Virus record (IMG/VR): IMGVR_UViG_3300021181_000440
Coordinates: 1-36,372 of that record
Length of the DNA: 36,372 bases
Reading direction: 5' to 3' (one strand)
Source: a virus
This document shows, one piece after another, positions 21,225 to 29,094 of this stretch. The notes beneath the pieces were generated by a model that was given only the letters and a program-made list of their open reading frames with translations, was not told the DNA's origin and did no database searches. Positions within the stretch are counted from its first letter, which is position 1. Each line of letters opens with the position of its first letter. The translations under genes were made by a program, and so were the position numbers.

Positions 21225-21976
21225 TGAGCGCCACCCTACAACTTCCGGCCGCATCGCAAAAGGCCCTCGCCGGCTCGCTGCAAAAGTATTCCGGCAGCCT
21301 TGGTGCTGACTGGGTGCAGCAGGCGCTCGACCGCATTTTAAGCGGCCTGAAAAGCGCGTTAAACCCAGCCGATGAATCACGAAGTGATGGCACCACGGCC
21401 GAGACCGGCGCTTCGCCGTCCACCGTGCGCGCCGATGTTGTTTCGGATCTGCTCAACAATTTCAAGGATGGCCAGGCCATCGCCGAGACGCTCAACCTCG
21501 ATTTCAAGATCAGCACCGCGCTCGATGTCGCCGGCGGCGCCGGGCGCTTTGTCCAGGCGCAATCCGACGTGGATGAATATCCCGCCTGGGCGCTCTCCCG
21601 GATGTATGCTCGCAATGTGCCGCGTGGCTTCAAGGCCGGCCCCAAGGGCGCCATTATACCAGTGCCGGATGACGATTGGCCCTCACGCTGGGAAGAGGCG
21701 GGCAATGCTTGCGGCGATGACGATTGGTTGCCGTGGGATGGCGATAGCCAGACAGGTCGAGGCATTGCGCTGAAATCCTCCGGGATCTGGGAACAGCTCG
21801 GCAGCCTGCGCGATGACTCGCTCGGCAATGCGTTTCCACCGTTCGCTTTCAACAGCGGCTTCGACGTGGACGGCGTGCCTTACAAAGAATGCGTCGAACT
21901 CGGTTTGCTGGATGACGGCGACAAGCCGGAACCAGCGGACGTGGATCTAAACAAACTCTTTTCCCCGATCGCATGA
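21224..21976 (+). CDS. minor head protein / gpF C-terminal-like (250 aa)
   Basis: A helical N-terminal half (SGLKSALN, VRADVVSDLLNNFKDGQAIA) leads to a C-terminus FPPFAFNSGFDVDGVPYKEC followed by VELGLL. That ending resembles the 'PPFAFnSGm.w..v...ea..lGl.' end of Mu-type gpF minor head proteins. The full gpF (SPP1 gp7-like) domain is missing: the protein is about half the usual length. It may be a split or reduced head-completion protein. Acidic tail. Confidence 0.6.
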   Translation: MSATLQLPAASQKALAGSLQKYSGSLGADWVQQALDRILSGLKSALNPADESRSDGTTAETGASPSTVRADVVSDLLNNFKDGQAIAETLNLDFKISTALDVAGGAGRFVQAQSDVDEYPAWALSRMYARNVPRGFKAGPKGAIIPVPDDDWPSRWEEAGNACGDDDWLPWDGDSQTGRGIALKSSGIWEQLGSLRDDSLGNAFPPFAFNSGFDVDGVPYKECVELGLLDDGDKPEPADVDLNKLFSPIA

Positions 21977-22599
21977 ATGTCACGCCCGCCATCACGATCA
22001 CGGACAACGTCACGCCCGAACTGGAGAAGCTCATCGCGAAGACGAAGCCCGATCAGCTCGCCCGCATCGCGCGGCAGCCGCTGGAAACGTTCACGCGCGT
22101 TCACCTGGCTTCGAACGGACGCAATAAAAAAGGCTGGCCCTCGACCGGCTTCTGGGAATCCGCCTCGCGCGCGACCACGGCCACCGCGACCGGCGGGGCG
22201 GTGGAGATCTCCATCAACAAGCTCGGCGTGCGCCAGCGCGTGCTCGGCGGCCACATCGGCCCGGTGAACGCCAAGGCCCTCGCCATTCCGATCTCGCCCG
22301 TCAGCTACGGCCATCTTCCGCGCGAGTTCCCCGGCCTCTTCATCATCAACACGCCCAAGGGCGGTTACCTGGTCCAATACGGCGAGACCACGACCACGAA
22401 CGCGAAGGGCGCGACCCGCACCCACGGCATCGGCCACGCCGGCGGCGGCAACTCCCAATCGCGTCAACGTGCTACGTTGAATTTCCTTTTCAAACTCGTC
22501 GCCGGCGTGGACCAGGCTCCGGACCCGACCGCCGTCCCGTCCGCCGATGAATTCACCGAAGTCGCCATGAGCGCGATCCATAGGAGTCTTGCGTCATGA
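21973..22599 (+). CDS. Mu gpG-like virion morphogenesis protein (208 aa)
   Basis: Features of phage virion morphogenesis / HK97-gp10-type neck proteins: helical start (NVTPELEKLIAKTKPDQLAR), a KKGWPSTGFWESASRAT loop, GGAVEISINKLGVRQRVLGG and HIGPVNAKALAIPI. In Mu, gpG completes tails/heads and follows gpF, matching the order here. ATGA overlap upstream; its stop overlaps a mini-ORF ATG. Confidence 0.72.
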   Translation: MNVTPAITITDNVTPELEKLIAKTKPDQLARIARQPLETFTRVHLASNGRNKKGWPSTGFWESASRATTATATGGAVEISINKLGVRQRVLGGHIGPVNAKALAIPISPVSYGHLPREFPGLFIINTPKGGYLVQYGETTTTNAKGATRTHGIGHAGGGNSQSRQRATLNFLFKLVAGVDQAPDPTAVPSADEFTEVAMSAIHRSLAS

Positions 22600-22631
22600 A
22601 AAATAATTGCCCATGGCGGCTCGCCATATGA
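22596..22631 (+). CDS. candidate 11-residue leader ORF
   Basis: ATG 22596 has AGGAG (22582-22586) nine bases upstream, overlaps the gpG-like stop (ATGA), encodes MKNNCPWRLAI, and ends at a TGA overlapping the next gene's ATG (22628). A hairpin fills its second half. It could couple translation of the downstream tail gene, or be what remains of that gene's original start after a repeat insertion. Confidence 0.4.
   Translation: MKNNCPWRLAI
22613..22627 (+). repeat. related copy of the element-end hairpin, touching a start codon
   Basis: ATGGCG-GCT-CGCCAT is a perfect 6-bp stem. With GCCC before it (22609-22627), it matches the right end of the 8905-9115 element (GCCCGTGGCGGCTCGCCAC) at 17 of 19 bases, the two changes being compensatory at the stem base. 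It ends one base before ATG 22628. Confidence 0.7.
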
Positions 22632-23377
22632 TCAATCTCGAACAGATCCAGGAAGACATCTTCGCGCTGCTCATGTCGTTGCCGGCGCTGGCCACCGTCA
22701 ATGTGGTGCTCGAACGCAAGTTCATCGCCAACCAGGAAGTGCAGATGGATGCCGTCTGGCAGACCCCCCGCAACGGCGCGGCCGGCAACGGCATCCTGAT
22801 CGAGATGCCCGATGTGGAAGTGAAGTCGGACAACGTCTCCGGTCCGCCGCAAGTGGTGCTGCTGAAATTTGTTTTGTTCCAAAACGGCGATGCCGCGCTC
22901 CTGCCGAAAGTCGGCGGCGGCTTCTACGCCGAGCAGCTCGAGCAAACCGTGCTCGATGCGCTGCACCTGCAGAGCTTCGGCGCGCTCGGCACCCTCCGCG
23001 CCGTGGGCAAATTCTCCACGCCCGCCCGCGACTACGATTTCCTGAACGCCCGCCGCCTCACGCTCCGCCTGGAACCGCTCGCCACGAAACAGACGCCCCG
23101 CACCGCGCCAATCACCGCCAACCTGGCGGCTGGTAATTGTTCCCTCGCCTGCGCGACGCCTGGCGTGAAGATCTATTTTACCTTGGACGGAAGTTTTCCC
23201 GCGAACAACGAGGTTGCTGTCCTGCTGCTGCCACAAGGCAACGTCGCCGCCCCGGTTAATAATTCGAGCAAACCCTACATCGCCCCGTTCGCCGTCACCA
23301 GCGGCCAGGTCATACGGGCGGCCGCCTACATCCCCGGCATGAACCCCGGCGAAATCCTCAACTCAACTGTCCCTTAA
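22628..23377 (+). CDS. tail terminator-like (Mu gp37) protein fused to chitobiase-C-like domain (249 aa)
   Basis: Residues 1-155 look like a DUF1834/gp37-type tail completion protein: IQEDIFALLMSLPALATVNV, a beta core (NGILIEMPDVEV, VVLLKFVLFQNGD), then LEQTVLDALH and TLRAVGKFSTP. Residues ~160-249 carry GVKIYFTLDGSFPANNE, SKPYIAPFAV and GQVIRAAAY, the pattern of chitobiase/hexosaminidase C-terminal (CHB_HEX_C) beta sandwiches, likely a surface or sugar-contact domain. ATG 22628 is preferred; ATG 22613 lies in the hairpin. Confidence 0.7.
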   Translation: MINLEQIQEDIFALLMSLPALATVNVVLERKFIANQEVQMDAVWQTPRNGAAGNGILIEMPDVEVKSDNVSGPPQVVLLKFVLFQNGDAALLPKVGGGFYAEQLEQTVLDALHLQSFGALGTLRAVGKFSTPARDYDFLNARRLTLRLEPLATKQTPRTAPITANLAAGNCSLACATPGVKIYFTLDGSFPANNEVAVLLLPQGNVAAPVNNSSKPYIAPFAVTSGQVIRAAAYIPGMNPGEILNSTVP

Positions 23378-23381
23378 CAAA

Positions 23382-23669
23382 ATGCATATTATGGTATCCA
23401 TCGAAAAATTTACGCCTGTGATGATTCAGCTTCCGGCAATAGATCTCCCGATTGTTGGCCTTGAGCCAGGCATGAAGCTCGTAGGTCACAACCTTCCGAC
23501 CAATCACATGACATTGCCTGTTTGTCTCATCGAATTTAACGGCTATGTGCGCGAACACGTTTTGTTTCGCGTAAGCCAAGGCTACGAGCCCTCCATAATT
23601 CCAGAACGCATCGCTTGCCTTACCAAGTTGGAAAAATTCGATCCCGAAACCGCCCTTAACCAATCCTAA
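23382..23669 (+). CDS. hypothetical tail-region protein (95 aa)
   Basis: Mixed beta protein (MIQLPAIDLPIVGLEPGMKL, LPVCLIEFNGYVREHVLFRV) between the tail terminator and tube genes. It is less GC-rich than its neighbours. Start may be ATG 23382 or 23391. No SD and no family recognised. Confidence 0.6.
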   Translation: MHIMVSIEKFTPVMIQLPAIDLPIVGLEPGMKLVGHNLPTNHMTLPVCLIEFNGYVREHVLFRVSQGYEPSIIPERIACLTKLEKFDPETALNQS

Positions 23670-23682
23670 ATCCTAAATACCT

Positions 23683-24681
23683 ATGAGCGCCCAAACAGTT
23701 TACAGCGGCCCCGGCAAGGTCCGGTCCACCATCGCCACCAATCCCTACAACTTCCACGCCGAAGGCGAGAACGGCAAAGTGGATCTGAAGATCCTGGAGA
23801 AGCGCGACCAGCGCAGCACCGGCACATTCGGCTACATCCGCAGCACGCTCGCCGACCAGATGGCCGAGCTGACGCTGACGCCATTCGATTCCTGGGCGCT
23901 GTTGCCGGCCTTGTTTCCCACCTATCTCGGCGTCACCACCGGCAGCAACACCGGCGCCCTCGTCATCGGCACCCGCCCGCACGATTACGCCGCCGGCTCC
24001 GTCAGCGGCAAGGCCGTCACCACCGTCTGGACGCCGGACGGACGGCTCTACACGCTGGCGCGGTCTGCCATCGTCCAGCATCCCGGCATGAAGCTTGGCG
24101 TCGGCCAGCCGCTCTTTGATGCCATGAAGATCGCCGGGCTCTGGGACGCCGCCGATGCGCCTGGCGGCACTGCCGCCAATTTCCTGACCAATACTGAAAG
24201 CGGTTCCTCCGATCCGGATACCGTTGGCTTCACGCCCGATTTCGTCAACGGCCATTGGACCGGGGCCTGGGCCGCGCTCACCGGCTTCACCGCCATGGAA
24301 GTGGAGGACTTCTGGCAGCTCCAGGTGCAGGCCAAGTATTCCACCCTCACCATCCAGAAACTCTCGCGCCACCTGAAGCTGGATTCCGTCGAGTTCATGA
24401 TCAAGGGCCGGCTCGCCGGACCCACGCACACGCAGATCCTCGCCAAGATCCTCGCGCACACCCTCGGCGGCGCGTTGGGCGAAGGCACCGCGGCGGATCT
24501 CATCCTCACCGGGCCCGGCAGCAAGACCGTCACCCTGAAGGATTGCGAAATCTTCCTGGACAACAGCGGTTTTGAATTCGGCGGAACAAAATTGGGCACC
24601 GGCGAAGTCGCCTTCGTCAGCCGCATCGATTTCAGCGGCTCACCGGATGCCCCGCAACCCGCGCTGATTTTCTCTGCTTAA
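23683..24681 (+). CDS. major tail tube-like protein (332 aa)
   Basis: Opens MSAQTVYSGPGKVRSTIATN. Beta-rich with tail-tube features: YIRSTLADQMAELTLTPFDS, TALTGFTAMEVEDFWQLQVQ-type strands, a helix LAKILAHTLGGALGEGTAAD, and a final beta strand pair (GTGEVAFVSRIDFSGSP). Context between completion and tape-measure genes, with no sheath gene nearby, supports a siphovirus-type tube. The repeat-rich SD-less leader precedes it. Confidence 0.62.
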   Translation: MSAQTVYSGPGKVRSTIATNPYNFHAEGENGKVDLKILEKRDQRSTGTFGYIRSTLADQMAELTLTPFDSWALLPALFPTYLGVTTGSNTGALVIGTRPHDYAAGSVSGKAVTTVWTPDGRLYTLARSAIVQHPGMKLGVGQPLFDAMKIAGLWDAADAPGGTAANFLTNTESGSSDPDTVGFTPDFVNGHWTGAWAALTGFTAMEVEDFWQLQVQAKYSTLTIQKLSRHLKLDSVEFMIKGRLAGPTHTQILAKILAHTLGGALGEGTAADLILTGPGSKTVTLKDCEIFLDNSGFEFGGTKLGTGEVAFVSRIDFSGSPDAPQPALIFSA

Positions 24682-24711
24682 ACCACGGATGAACACGGAT
24701 GAACACGGATA
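24682..24711 (+). repeat. three-unit 10-bp repeat in tail-gene spacer
   Basis: ACCACGGATG, AACACGGATG, AACACGGATA directly after a stop codon and ahead of ATG 24740. Same family and same orientation to the downstream gene as 5242-5271. Confidence 0.8.
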
Positions 24712-24739
24712 AAAAACAACCATTAACCACCTCTAAAAT

Positions 24740-25009
24740 ATGATCACCAAAACAACCATCGTCTGCGACGGATGCAAACAGCCCGTTGATAAAGATCACC
24801 CGGCCCTCATCGAACTCGCTCCGACCGGCGCCGGCGTGTTCCTTAAACAAACCATCGGCCAGGGCGATAAGACCGCCGTGATCGAGCATCGCATCATCAA
24901 CGCGGTCCATCTGCACAACCCGCAATGCTTCGCCGTCTATTGCGAGAATATCGTCGCCACCGCGCTCACGGCGGACAAAATCGAGTCGGGAACCGAAGTC
25001 GAAGCCTGA
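24740..25009 (+). CDS. small Cys-containing tail-region protein (89 aa)
   Basis: Begins MITKTTIVCDGCKQPVDKDH with CDGC, and two further Cys (QCFAVYC) about 55 residues on, a possible zinc site joining the ends of a beta domain. Similar small CxxC proteins occur in phage tail clusters, sometimes as chaperones. Function unknown. SD-less A-rich leader. Confidence 0.6.
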   Translation: MITKTTIVCDGCKQPVDKDHPALIELAPTGAGVFLKQTIGQGDKTAVIEHRIINAVHLHNPQCFAVYCENIVATALTADKIESGTEVEA

Positions 25010-25033
25010 TAATTAACGCGTCGAGTTTCGACT

Positions 25034-25447
25034 ATGCTCGTGAATTGGAAAATACCCGGCTCCTCCGCCGGCTGGACGTTGCTCTTCGATGAAACGAAGG
25101 GCGACGCCAACGAGAAATTCCTTTTCCAGTTCGCCGATTCCGTCATGAAGATCCCCGGCTACGGCGCCCCGAACACCGCCAAGCTGCCCATGGCCAACAC
25201 CAACGGGAGCACCCCGTTCAAATGGACCAGCACCTATGGATCTGCCGATCTGGCCCTGGCCGCCATGGCCACCCTGCGCACCGCGTTCAAAGGCATCACC
25301 GTCCATCTCCAGTTGATCCAGGGCGGTACCACCTTGTATCTCCCGAACGCCAACCTCACCGGCAGCTCGCACGATGTCCAGGGCGCAAGCTGCACCCACG
25401 AGCTGAAGTTTGAAACCGACGACATAACCACCACCGAACCAGCGTGA
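25034..25447 (+). CDS. putative minor tail protein (137 aa)
   Basis: Beta-rich single domain: MLVNWKIPGSSAGWTLLFDE, STYGSADLALAAMATLRTAF, HLQLIQGGTTLYLPNANLTG, ELKFETDDI. The alternation fits the small tube/baseplate-type beta sandwich folds of tails. No closer family recognised. Confidence 0.6.
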   Translation: MLVNWKIPGSSAGWTLLFDETKGDANEKFLFQFADSVMKIPGYGAPNTAKLPMANTNGSTPFKWTSTYGSADLALAAMATLRTAFKGITVHLQLIQGGTTLYLPNANLTGSSHDVQGASCTHELKFETDDITTTEPA

Positions 25448-25461
25448 CGCTGGACCCAAGT

Positions 25462-25719
25462 ATGAAAAACAAAATTCATCCTGCTGATAAAAAAATTATC
25501 TGCCACCGCGTCCGGTATCTCAATGAACGCCGCCGTGATGTTGCTAAAGCAATGAAAGTATCAATGGCCGTCATTTCAATGGCCCTGTCCGGTTGCGCAT
25601 GGCAACCGAACGGGTGGAACGGGACGATTTACACGGACCCACGCTTCCATGTGCAGACATACGCGGTCGGCATTAGCGGCGCAATACCGCCGTGGCCCTG
25701 GTGGAAAAAACAAAACTAA
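25462..25719 (+). CDS. protein with LacI-like helix-turn-helix or lipoprotein signal (85 or 55 aa)
   Basis: Read from ATG 25462, residues ~30-52 (RRDVAKAMKVSMAVISMALSG) resemble the LacI helix-turn-helix (DVAK.agVS.atVSraLsG). Read from ATG 25555, MKVSMAVISMALSGCAWQPN is a lipoprotein signal with lipobox LSGC. The two readings share the same residues. The short tail (TIYTDPRFHVQTYAVGISGA, then PPWPWWKKQN) does not look like a LacI ligand domain. I slightly favour the lipoprotein because exported proteins follow. Confidence 0.5.
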   Translation: MKNKIHPADKKIICHRVRYLNERRRDVAKAMKVSMAVISMALSGCAWQPNGWNGTIYTDPRFHVQTYAVGISGAIPPWPWWKKQN

Positions 25720-25723
25720 AAAT

Positions 25724-26590
25724 ATGAAAACCGCCTCTGCGATCCTCTGCGTTCTCTGCATCTCTGCGTTTAATTCCGCCTTCGGGATCACTCCATTCGT
25801 GGGCCAGTTTAAAAATGCCGACGGCTCGGCCATGACCAACCCGTTCACCATGCAGGCCTGGCCGCAGACCTTCACCTGGACCGTCAACGGCACCAACATC
25901 ATCTACGGCGGCATCCTCATCACCAACGTGCCAAACAGCAGCGGCTTTTTCACAAATTCATTTTACGCCAACGGCTTCCGCCTCTTCGTCCCCGCGTACA
26001 ACTCCTATCTGTTCGGCTATCTGCCGGACACCACGCAAGTCGTCAACCTCGCGCTGTGCTTGAGCAATGCCCCCGCCACCGCGCAGGGTCTCTCGCAATA
26101 CGGCCTCATCACCAACTGGCTCGGCTATGCGCCGGTGCCGCCCACGTGGGCCGGCGTCACCAACGCCCTCGGCTACGCCCCGCCCACCAATACCTACGCC
26201 AATTTTACAAACATCCTCGGCTGGACCCCGACCTACGCCGGCATCACGAACCTGATCGGCATCCCCGCCACCAATGGGGGACCGCTCGCCTATTCGCAAC
26301 TGCCGTTCACGCCGCCCTCGAACAACTATGTCGGCATTTCCAATGCCGTCGGTTTCGTGTTCGCCACCAACGGCGGTCCGCTCGCCTACTCGCAATTGCC
26401 GTACATCCCGCCGACGAACACCTACGCCGGCATCAGCAACGTCCTCGGTTTCAACCTGGCCACGAACAATCCGCAGACGCTCATCTTTACCAACTTCACC
26501 ATCTTGACCTTCACCACCAACAGCAGCGGCGGCGTGACCAATTTCACCTTCACCAACCTGATCGATACGCTCATTTATACGCATCCATGA
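25724..26590 (+). CDS. exported repeat protein, fibre/adhesin-like (288 aa)
   Basis: Start at ATG 25724 with leader AAACTAAAAAT. The signal peptide MKTASAILCVLCISAFNSAF is encoded by a TCTCTGCG heptamer repeat. The mature part is Asn/Thr/Pro-rich and has two adjacent 32-residue repeats (184-247; NGGPLAYSQLPF/Y...PP.N.Y.GISN..GF) and degenerate earlier copies (LGYAPPTNTYANFTNILGWT). This looks like a fibre or adhesin shaft. An export signal is unusual for a virion part. Confidence 0.65.
   Translation: MKTASAILCVLCISAFNSAFGITPFVGQFKNADGSAMTNPFTMQAWPQTFTWTVNGTNIIYGGILITNVPNSSGFFTNSFYANGFRLFVPAYNSYLFGYLPDTTQVVNLALCLSNAPATAQGLSQYGLITNWLGYAPVPPTWAGVTNALGYAPPTNTYANFTNILGWTPTYAGITNLIGIPATNGGPLAYSQLPFTPPSNNYVGISNAVGFVFATNGGPLAYSQLPYIPPTNTYAGISNVLGFNLATNNPQTLIFTNFTILTFTTNSSGGVTNFTFTNLIDTLIYTHP
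25733..25773 (+). repeat. CTCTGCG repeat that encodes a signal peptide
   Basis: CCTCTGCGATCCTCTGCGTT continues as CTCTGCATCTCTGCGTTTAAT. The repeat is read in frame as SAILCVLCISAFN, the hydrophobic core of the signal peptide of the 25724 gene. A weaker relative lies at 29143-29164 inside another signal peptide. Confidence 0.75.
26273..26464 (+). repeat. two 96-bp tandem coding repeats
   Basis: The 96-bp units 26273-26368 and 26369-26464 encode 32 residues each beginning NGGPLAYSQLP. Synonymous changes between them show they are not a very recent duplication. Confidence 0.8.
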
Positions 26591-29094
26591 AAAAGCTTTT
26601 TAAAAAAATGCCGGTCGGCACGGTCTTGGCCATCGTCTATTTGCTATCGGCTATGGCCGCTCCCGCGGCCACGGTCATCCACCAATTCCAAAACGGTTTC
26701 GGCCAAAGCACCACGCCGACCATTTCATTGACGCCGCTCACCGTGCCCCTGCAGCAAAGTAACACGCTCATCATCGGCGGCATGACCACGTTCCCCTGGC
26801 CGACCAACGGCCTGTCAACCGACACGTGGGGCAATGTCACCTTCTTCGGCTGGACCAACAACGGCGTGAATTATCAATTCATCATCCCCTTGAGCGCCGG
26901 CACCTGGCAGGAAAACTGGCAGGGCTTTCCCGGTTCCCAGCAACTCACCGTGCCCAACAGCACCAACACTTTTTACGTCACCGACCTTTCCGCGCATAAC
27001 ATCATCCTGCAACCCGCGCCAATCACCATCGCCACCAGCAACATCCTCGCCCTCATCGCCGCCAATGCCGACAGCAATGGTGCCGCCGCGGCGATCGGCA
27101 CCACGACGGCGACAAGTTTTTCAAATCAAGCAAACGCATACGCCGGCAACGGCAGCGCCCTGACACAACTGAATTGGAACAATATCACGGGCAAGGCACA
27201 GGTCTTGACCAACCAGGCCCCCGGCTACGTGTTCTCGAACCTGACCATTTTCGCCAATCCAAACTTCACCCCGGCCAACCAGCTAAACGACCTGTCGTTT
27301 ACGAACTATGCGACCGGCGATATTCTGTCGTTTTATTTCCAAAAATCGCTCGGGGCAAATGGTAATCTCAACGGCTTCCAGGTTTCCTCCTACAATGCCG
27401 TCACCGGTAAATCCGCCGGCGTGTCGTTCTTTACCAACGGCACGATTCAACTGTTCGACTCGACCGGAGGCGGCATCATCATTTCAAACGGGATGATCAT
27501 CGGCAACGGCGGCGGGTTGACCAGCGTGAACGCCGCGAGCCTGGGCGGGCTGCCGCCGAGCATCTTTGCGCTCACCAACCAGTTCATTGTCCTCAATACC
27601 AATCTGGTTAATTTCTGCGCCAGGCTGGCTGACAAATCTGCTCAAGACCGGGTGCTCGCGATGAGCATGGCCTTTGGAACCAATCTGCCGGCCAATTCTG
27701 ATGTGGTGGCCTTTGACGCTTCTTATAATTTTGTCACGAATGGCAACGGGAGTGGAATCTACGGGCACAGTTACTACGCATCCAACTTTGTCAGCGATTG
27801 GTTTGGCTGGGGTGCGCGGGCGAACGGATCGCAGTTGTTCATGCCCATGGGAACCGAGTGCAGCAACTGCCTCATTGCCGTGGCGTTTGACCTGCCCTGC
27901 GACTCGACTCCGTTTACCGGCCTGGGTAATTTTCTGGCCGGGATTGTTAACACGAACACCTCCGACCAAATTGCTTTTTCGGTTGGGCGCGGAAACAACA
28001 CGTCTATTTTTTCGTCCACCGGAAACACGCAATTCGGAAATGCACACAGCAACTCACTTTCGCCAATGGTCGGAGTTGCTGGCGCTTATAGTTATGCCGC
28101 TTACTCGGATAAAGGAAGGGGTCGAATGCTCTTTTTCTTGCAGATCTCCAATCGCCAGGTGGTTGCCGCCTGTGACGGATTTCCTTCCGAAATGGGAGAT
28201 GGAAACGGTAATACGCCTTCATTCACTCCGTTGATTGTTGCTCCCGGCACCGGCACAAGTTCACTCAATACCTTCCTGCTTGGCGGCAGTATATCTGCTA
28301 CCGCGGGCAGCAGTCAGAATTGCGGAAACATTCCGCTTCAAGCCAGGCTTTTCGCCGCCGGCTGCTTCCCAGGCATCGGGTTCACCACCAATTTCTACGA
28401 CACTGTCATAACGGCATTTGCCAAGCTGGAGAAAAATCAAACCCTGACCCTCTGGCCGAACGATTCAAGGTCTGTGCCGGCAGTTTACACCATCCTTGGT
28501 GTCGATACGAACTGCCAGCCTTGGGTCACCGAGGCGGTCTTGTGGGCGGATGAGCATTTGTGGCAAAACCGCTCCGTCGGCGGCACGGCGCTGTCGGATA
28601 TAATCGCCAATCCATTTGTGGTTTTTGGACACCTGCCACAGGGCGTCCGCCTGCGCGTGTTTTTGGACAATATGGGATGGAACGATATTTTTTTCGGGGC
28701 TTCGGCCGCGACGACGTTCTCAAGGCTCCAGACCGTCATCGCCCTATGCCAAACCAACGGGGCTTTTGAAATTGATTACTCTCCGCCGATGTACACCTCG
28801 ACAACCAATTCCGCGTACAACACGACATTTTCAAATAGCCTCGTAACTTTCGATGAGATGGTCAGAACCAGCAATCTGCCGGTCGTCAAACACCGCGGCG
28901 ACCTGGCCGCCAATCAAGGCACGCTGAACAATCCGAATATTTTCGGAGACGGCCAGCACGCCTCCGGCATTTCGTTCTTCTATTTCAAGGCGCAGGCGGT
29001 TTATTACAAGGGAGAATATCCAACCTTGAAACTGATGGATGGAAGCATCACCTACGGCGGCTTGTCCGGGGTCACCAACTTTTTTTTACAATGA
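26587..29094 (+). CDS. large exported tail fibre-like protein with SGNH-hydrolase-like C-terminus (835 aa)
   Basis: Start at ATG 26587 (MKKLFKKMPVGTVLAIVYLL, signal to about residue 28, AAPAAT). Long Asn/Thr/Gly beta region to ~350, including an NGNGGGLTSVNAASLGG-type segment typical of fibres. The C-terminal part has SGNH blocks: III GWND (697-700), V DGQH (788-791), and NRSVGGTALSDII like block II. The block I nucleophile site reads GVDTNC (638-643) with no Ser in the expected place. It could bind rather than cleave a glycan, or use another residue. The frame extends upstream to 26056 but that part is a shadow. Confidence 0.72.
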   Translation: MKKLFKKMPVGTVLAIVYLLSAMAAPAATVIHQFQNGFGQSTTPTISLTPLTVPLQQSNTLIIGGMTTFPWPTNGLSTDTWGNVTFFGWTNNGVNYQFIIPLSAGTWQENWQGFPGSQQLTVPNSTNTFYVTDLSAHNIILQPAPITIATSNILALIAANADSNGAAAAIGTTTATSFSNQANAYAGNGSALTQLNWNNITGKAQVLTNQAPGYVFSNLTIFANPNFTPANQLNDLSFTNYATGDILSFYFQKSLGANGNLNGFQVSSYNAVTGKSAGVSFFTNGTIQLFDSTGGGIIISNGMIIGNGGGLTSVNAASLGGLPPSIFALTNQFIVLNTNLVNFCARLADKSAQDRVLAMSMAFGTNLPANSDVVAFDASYNFVTNGNGSGIYGHSYYASNFVSDWFGWGARANGSQLFMPMGTECSNCLIAVAFDLPCDSTPFTGLGNFLAGIVNTNTSDQIAFSVGRGNNTSIFSSTGNTQFGNAHSNSLSPMVGVAGAYSYAAYSDKGRGRMLFFLQISNRQVVAACDGFPSEMGDGNGNTPSFTPLIVAPGTGTSSLNTFLLGGSISATAGSSQNCGNIPLQARLFAAGCFPGIGFTTNFYDTVITAFAKLEKNQTLTLWPNDSRSVPAVYTILGVDTNCQPWVTEAVLWADEHLWQNRSVGGTALSDIIANPFVVFGHLPQGVRLRVFLDNMGWNDIFFGASAATTFSRLQTVIALCQTNGAFEIDYSPPMYTSTTNSAYNTTFSNSLVTFDEMVRTSNLPVVKHRGDLAANQGTLNNPNIFGDGQHASGISFFYFKAQAVYYKGEYPTLKLMDGSITYGGLSGVTNFFLQ

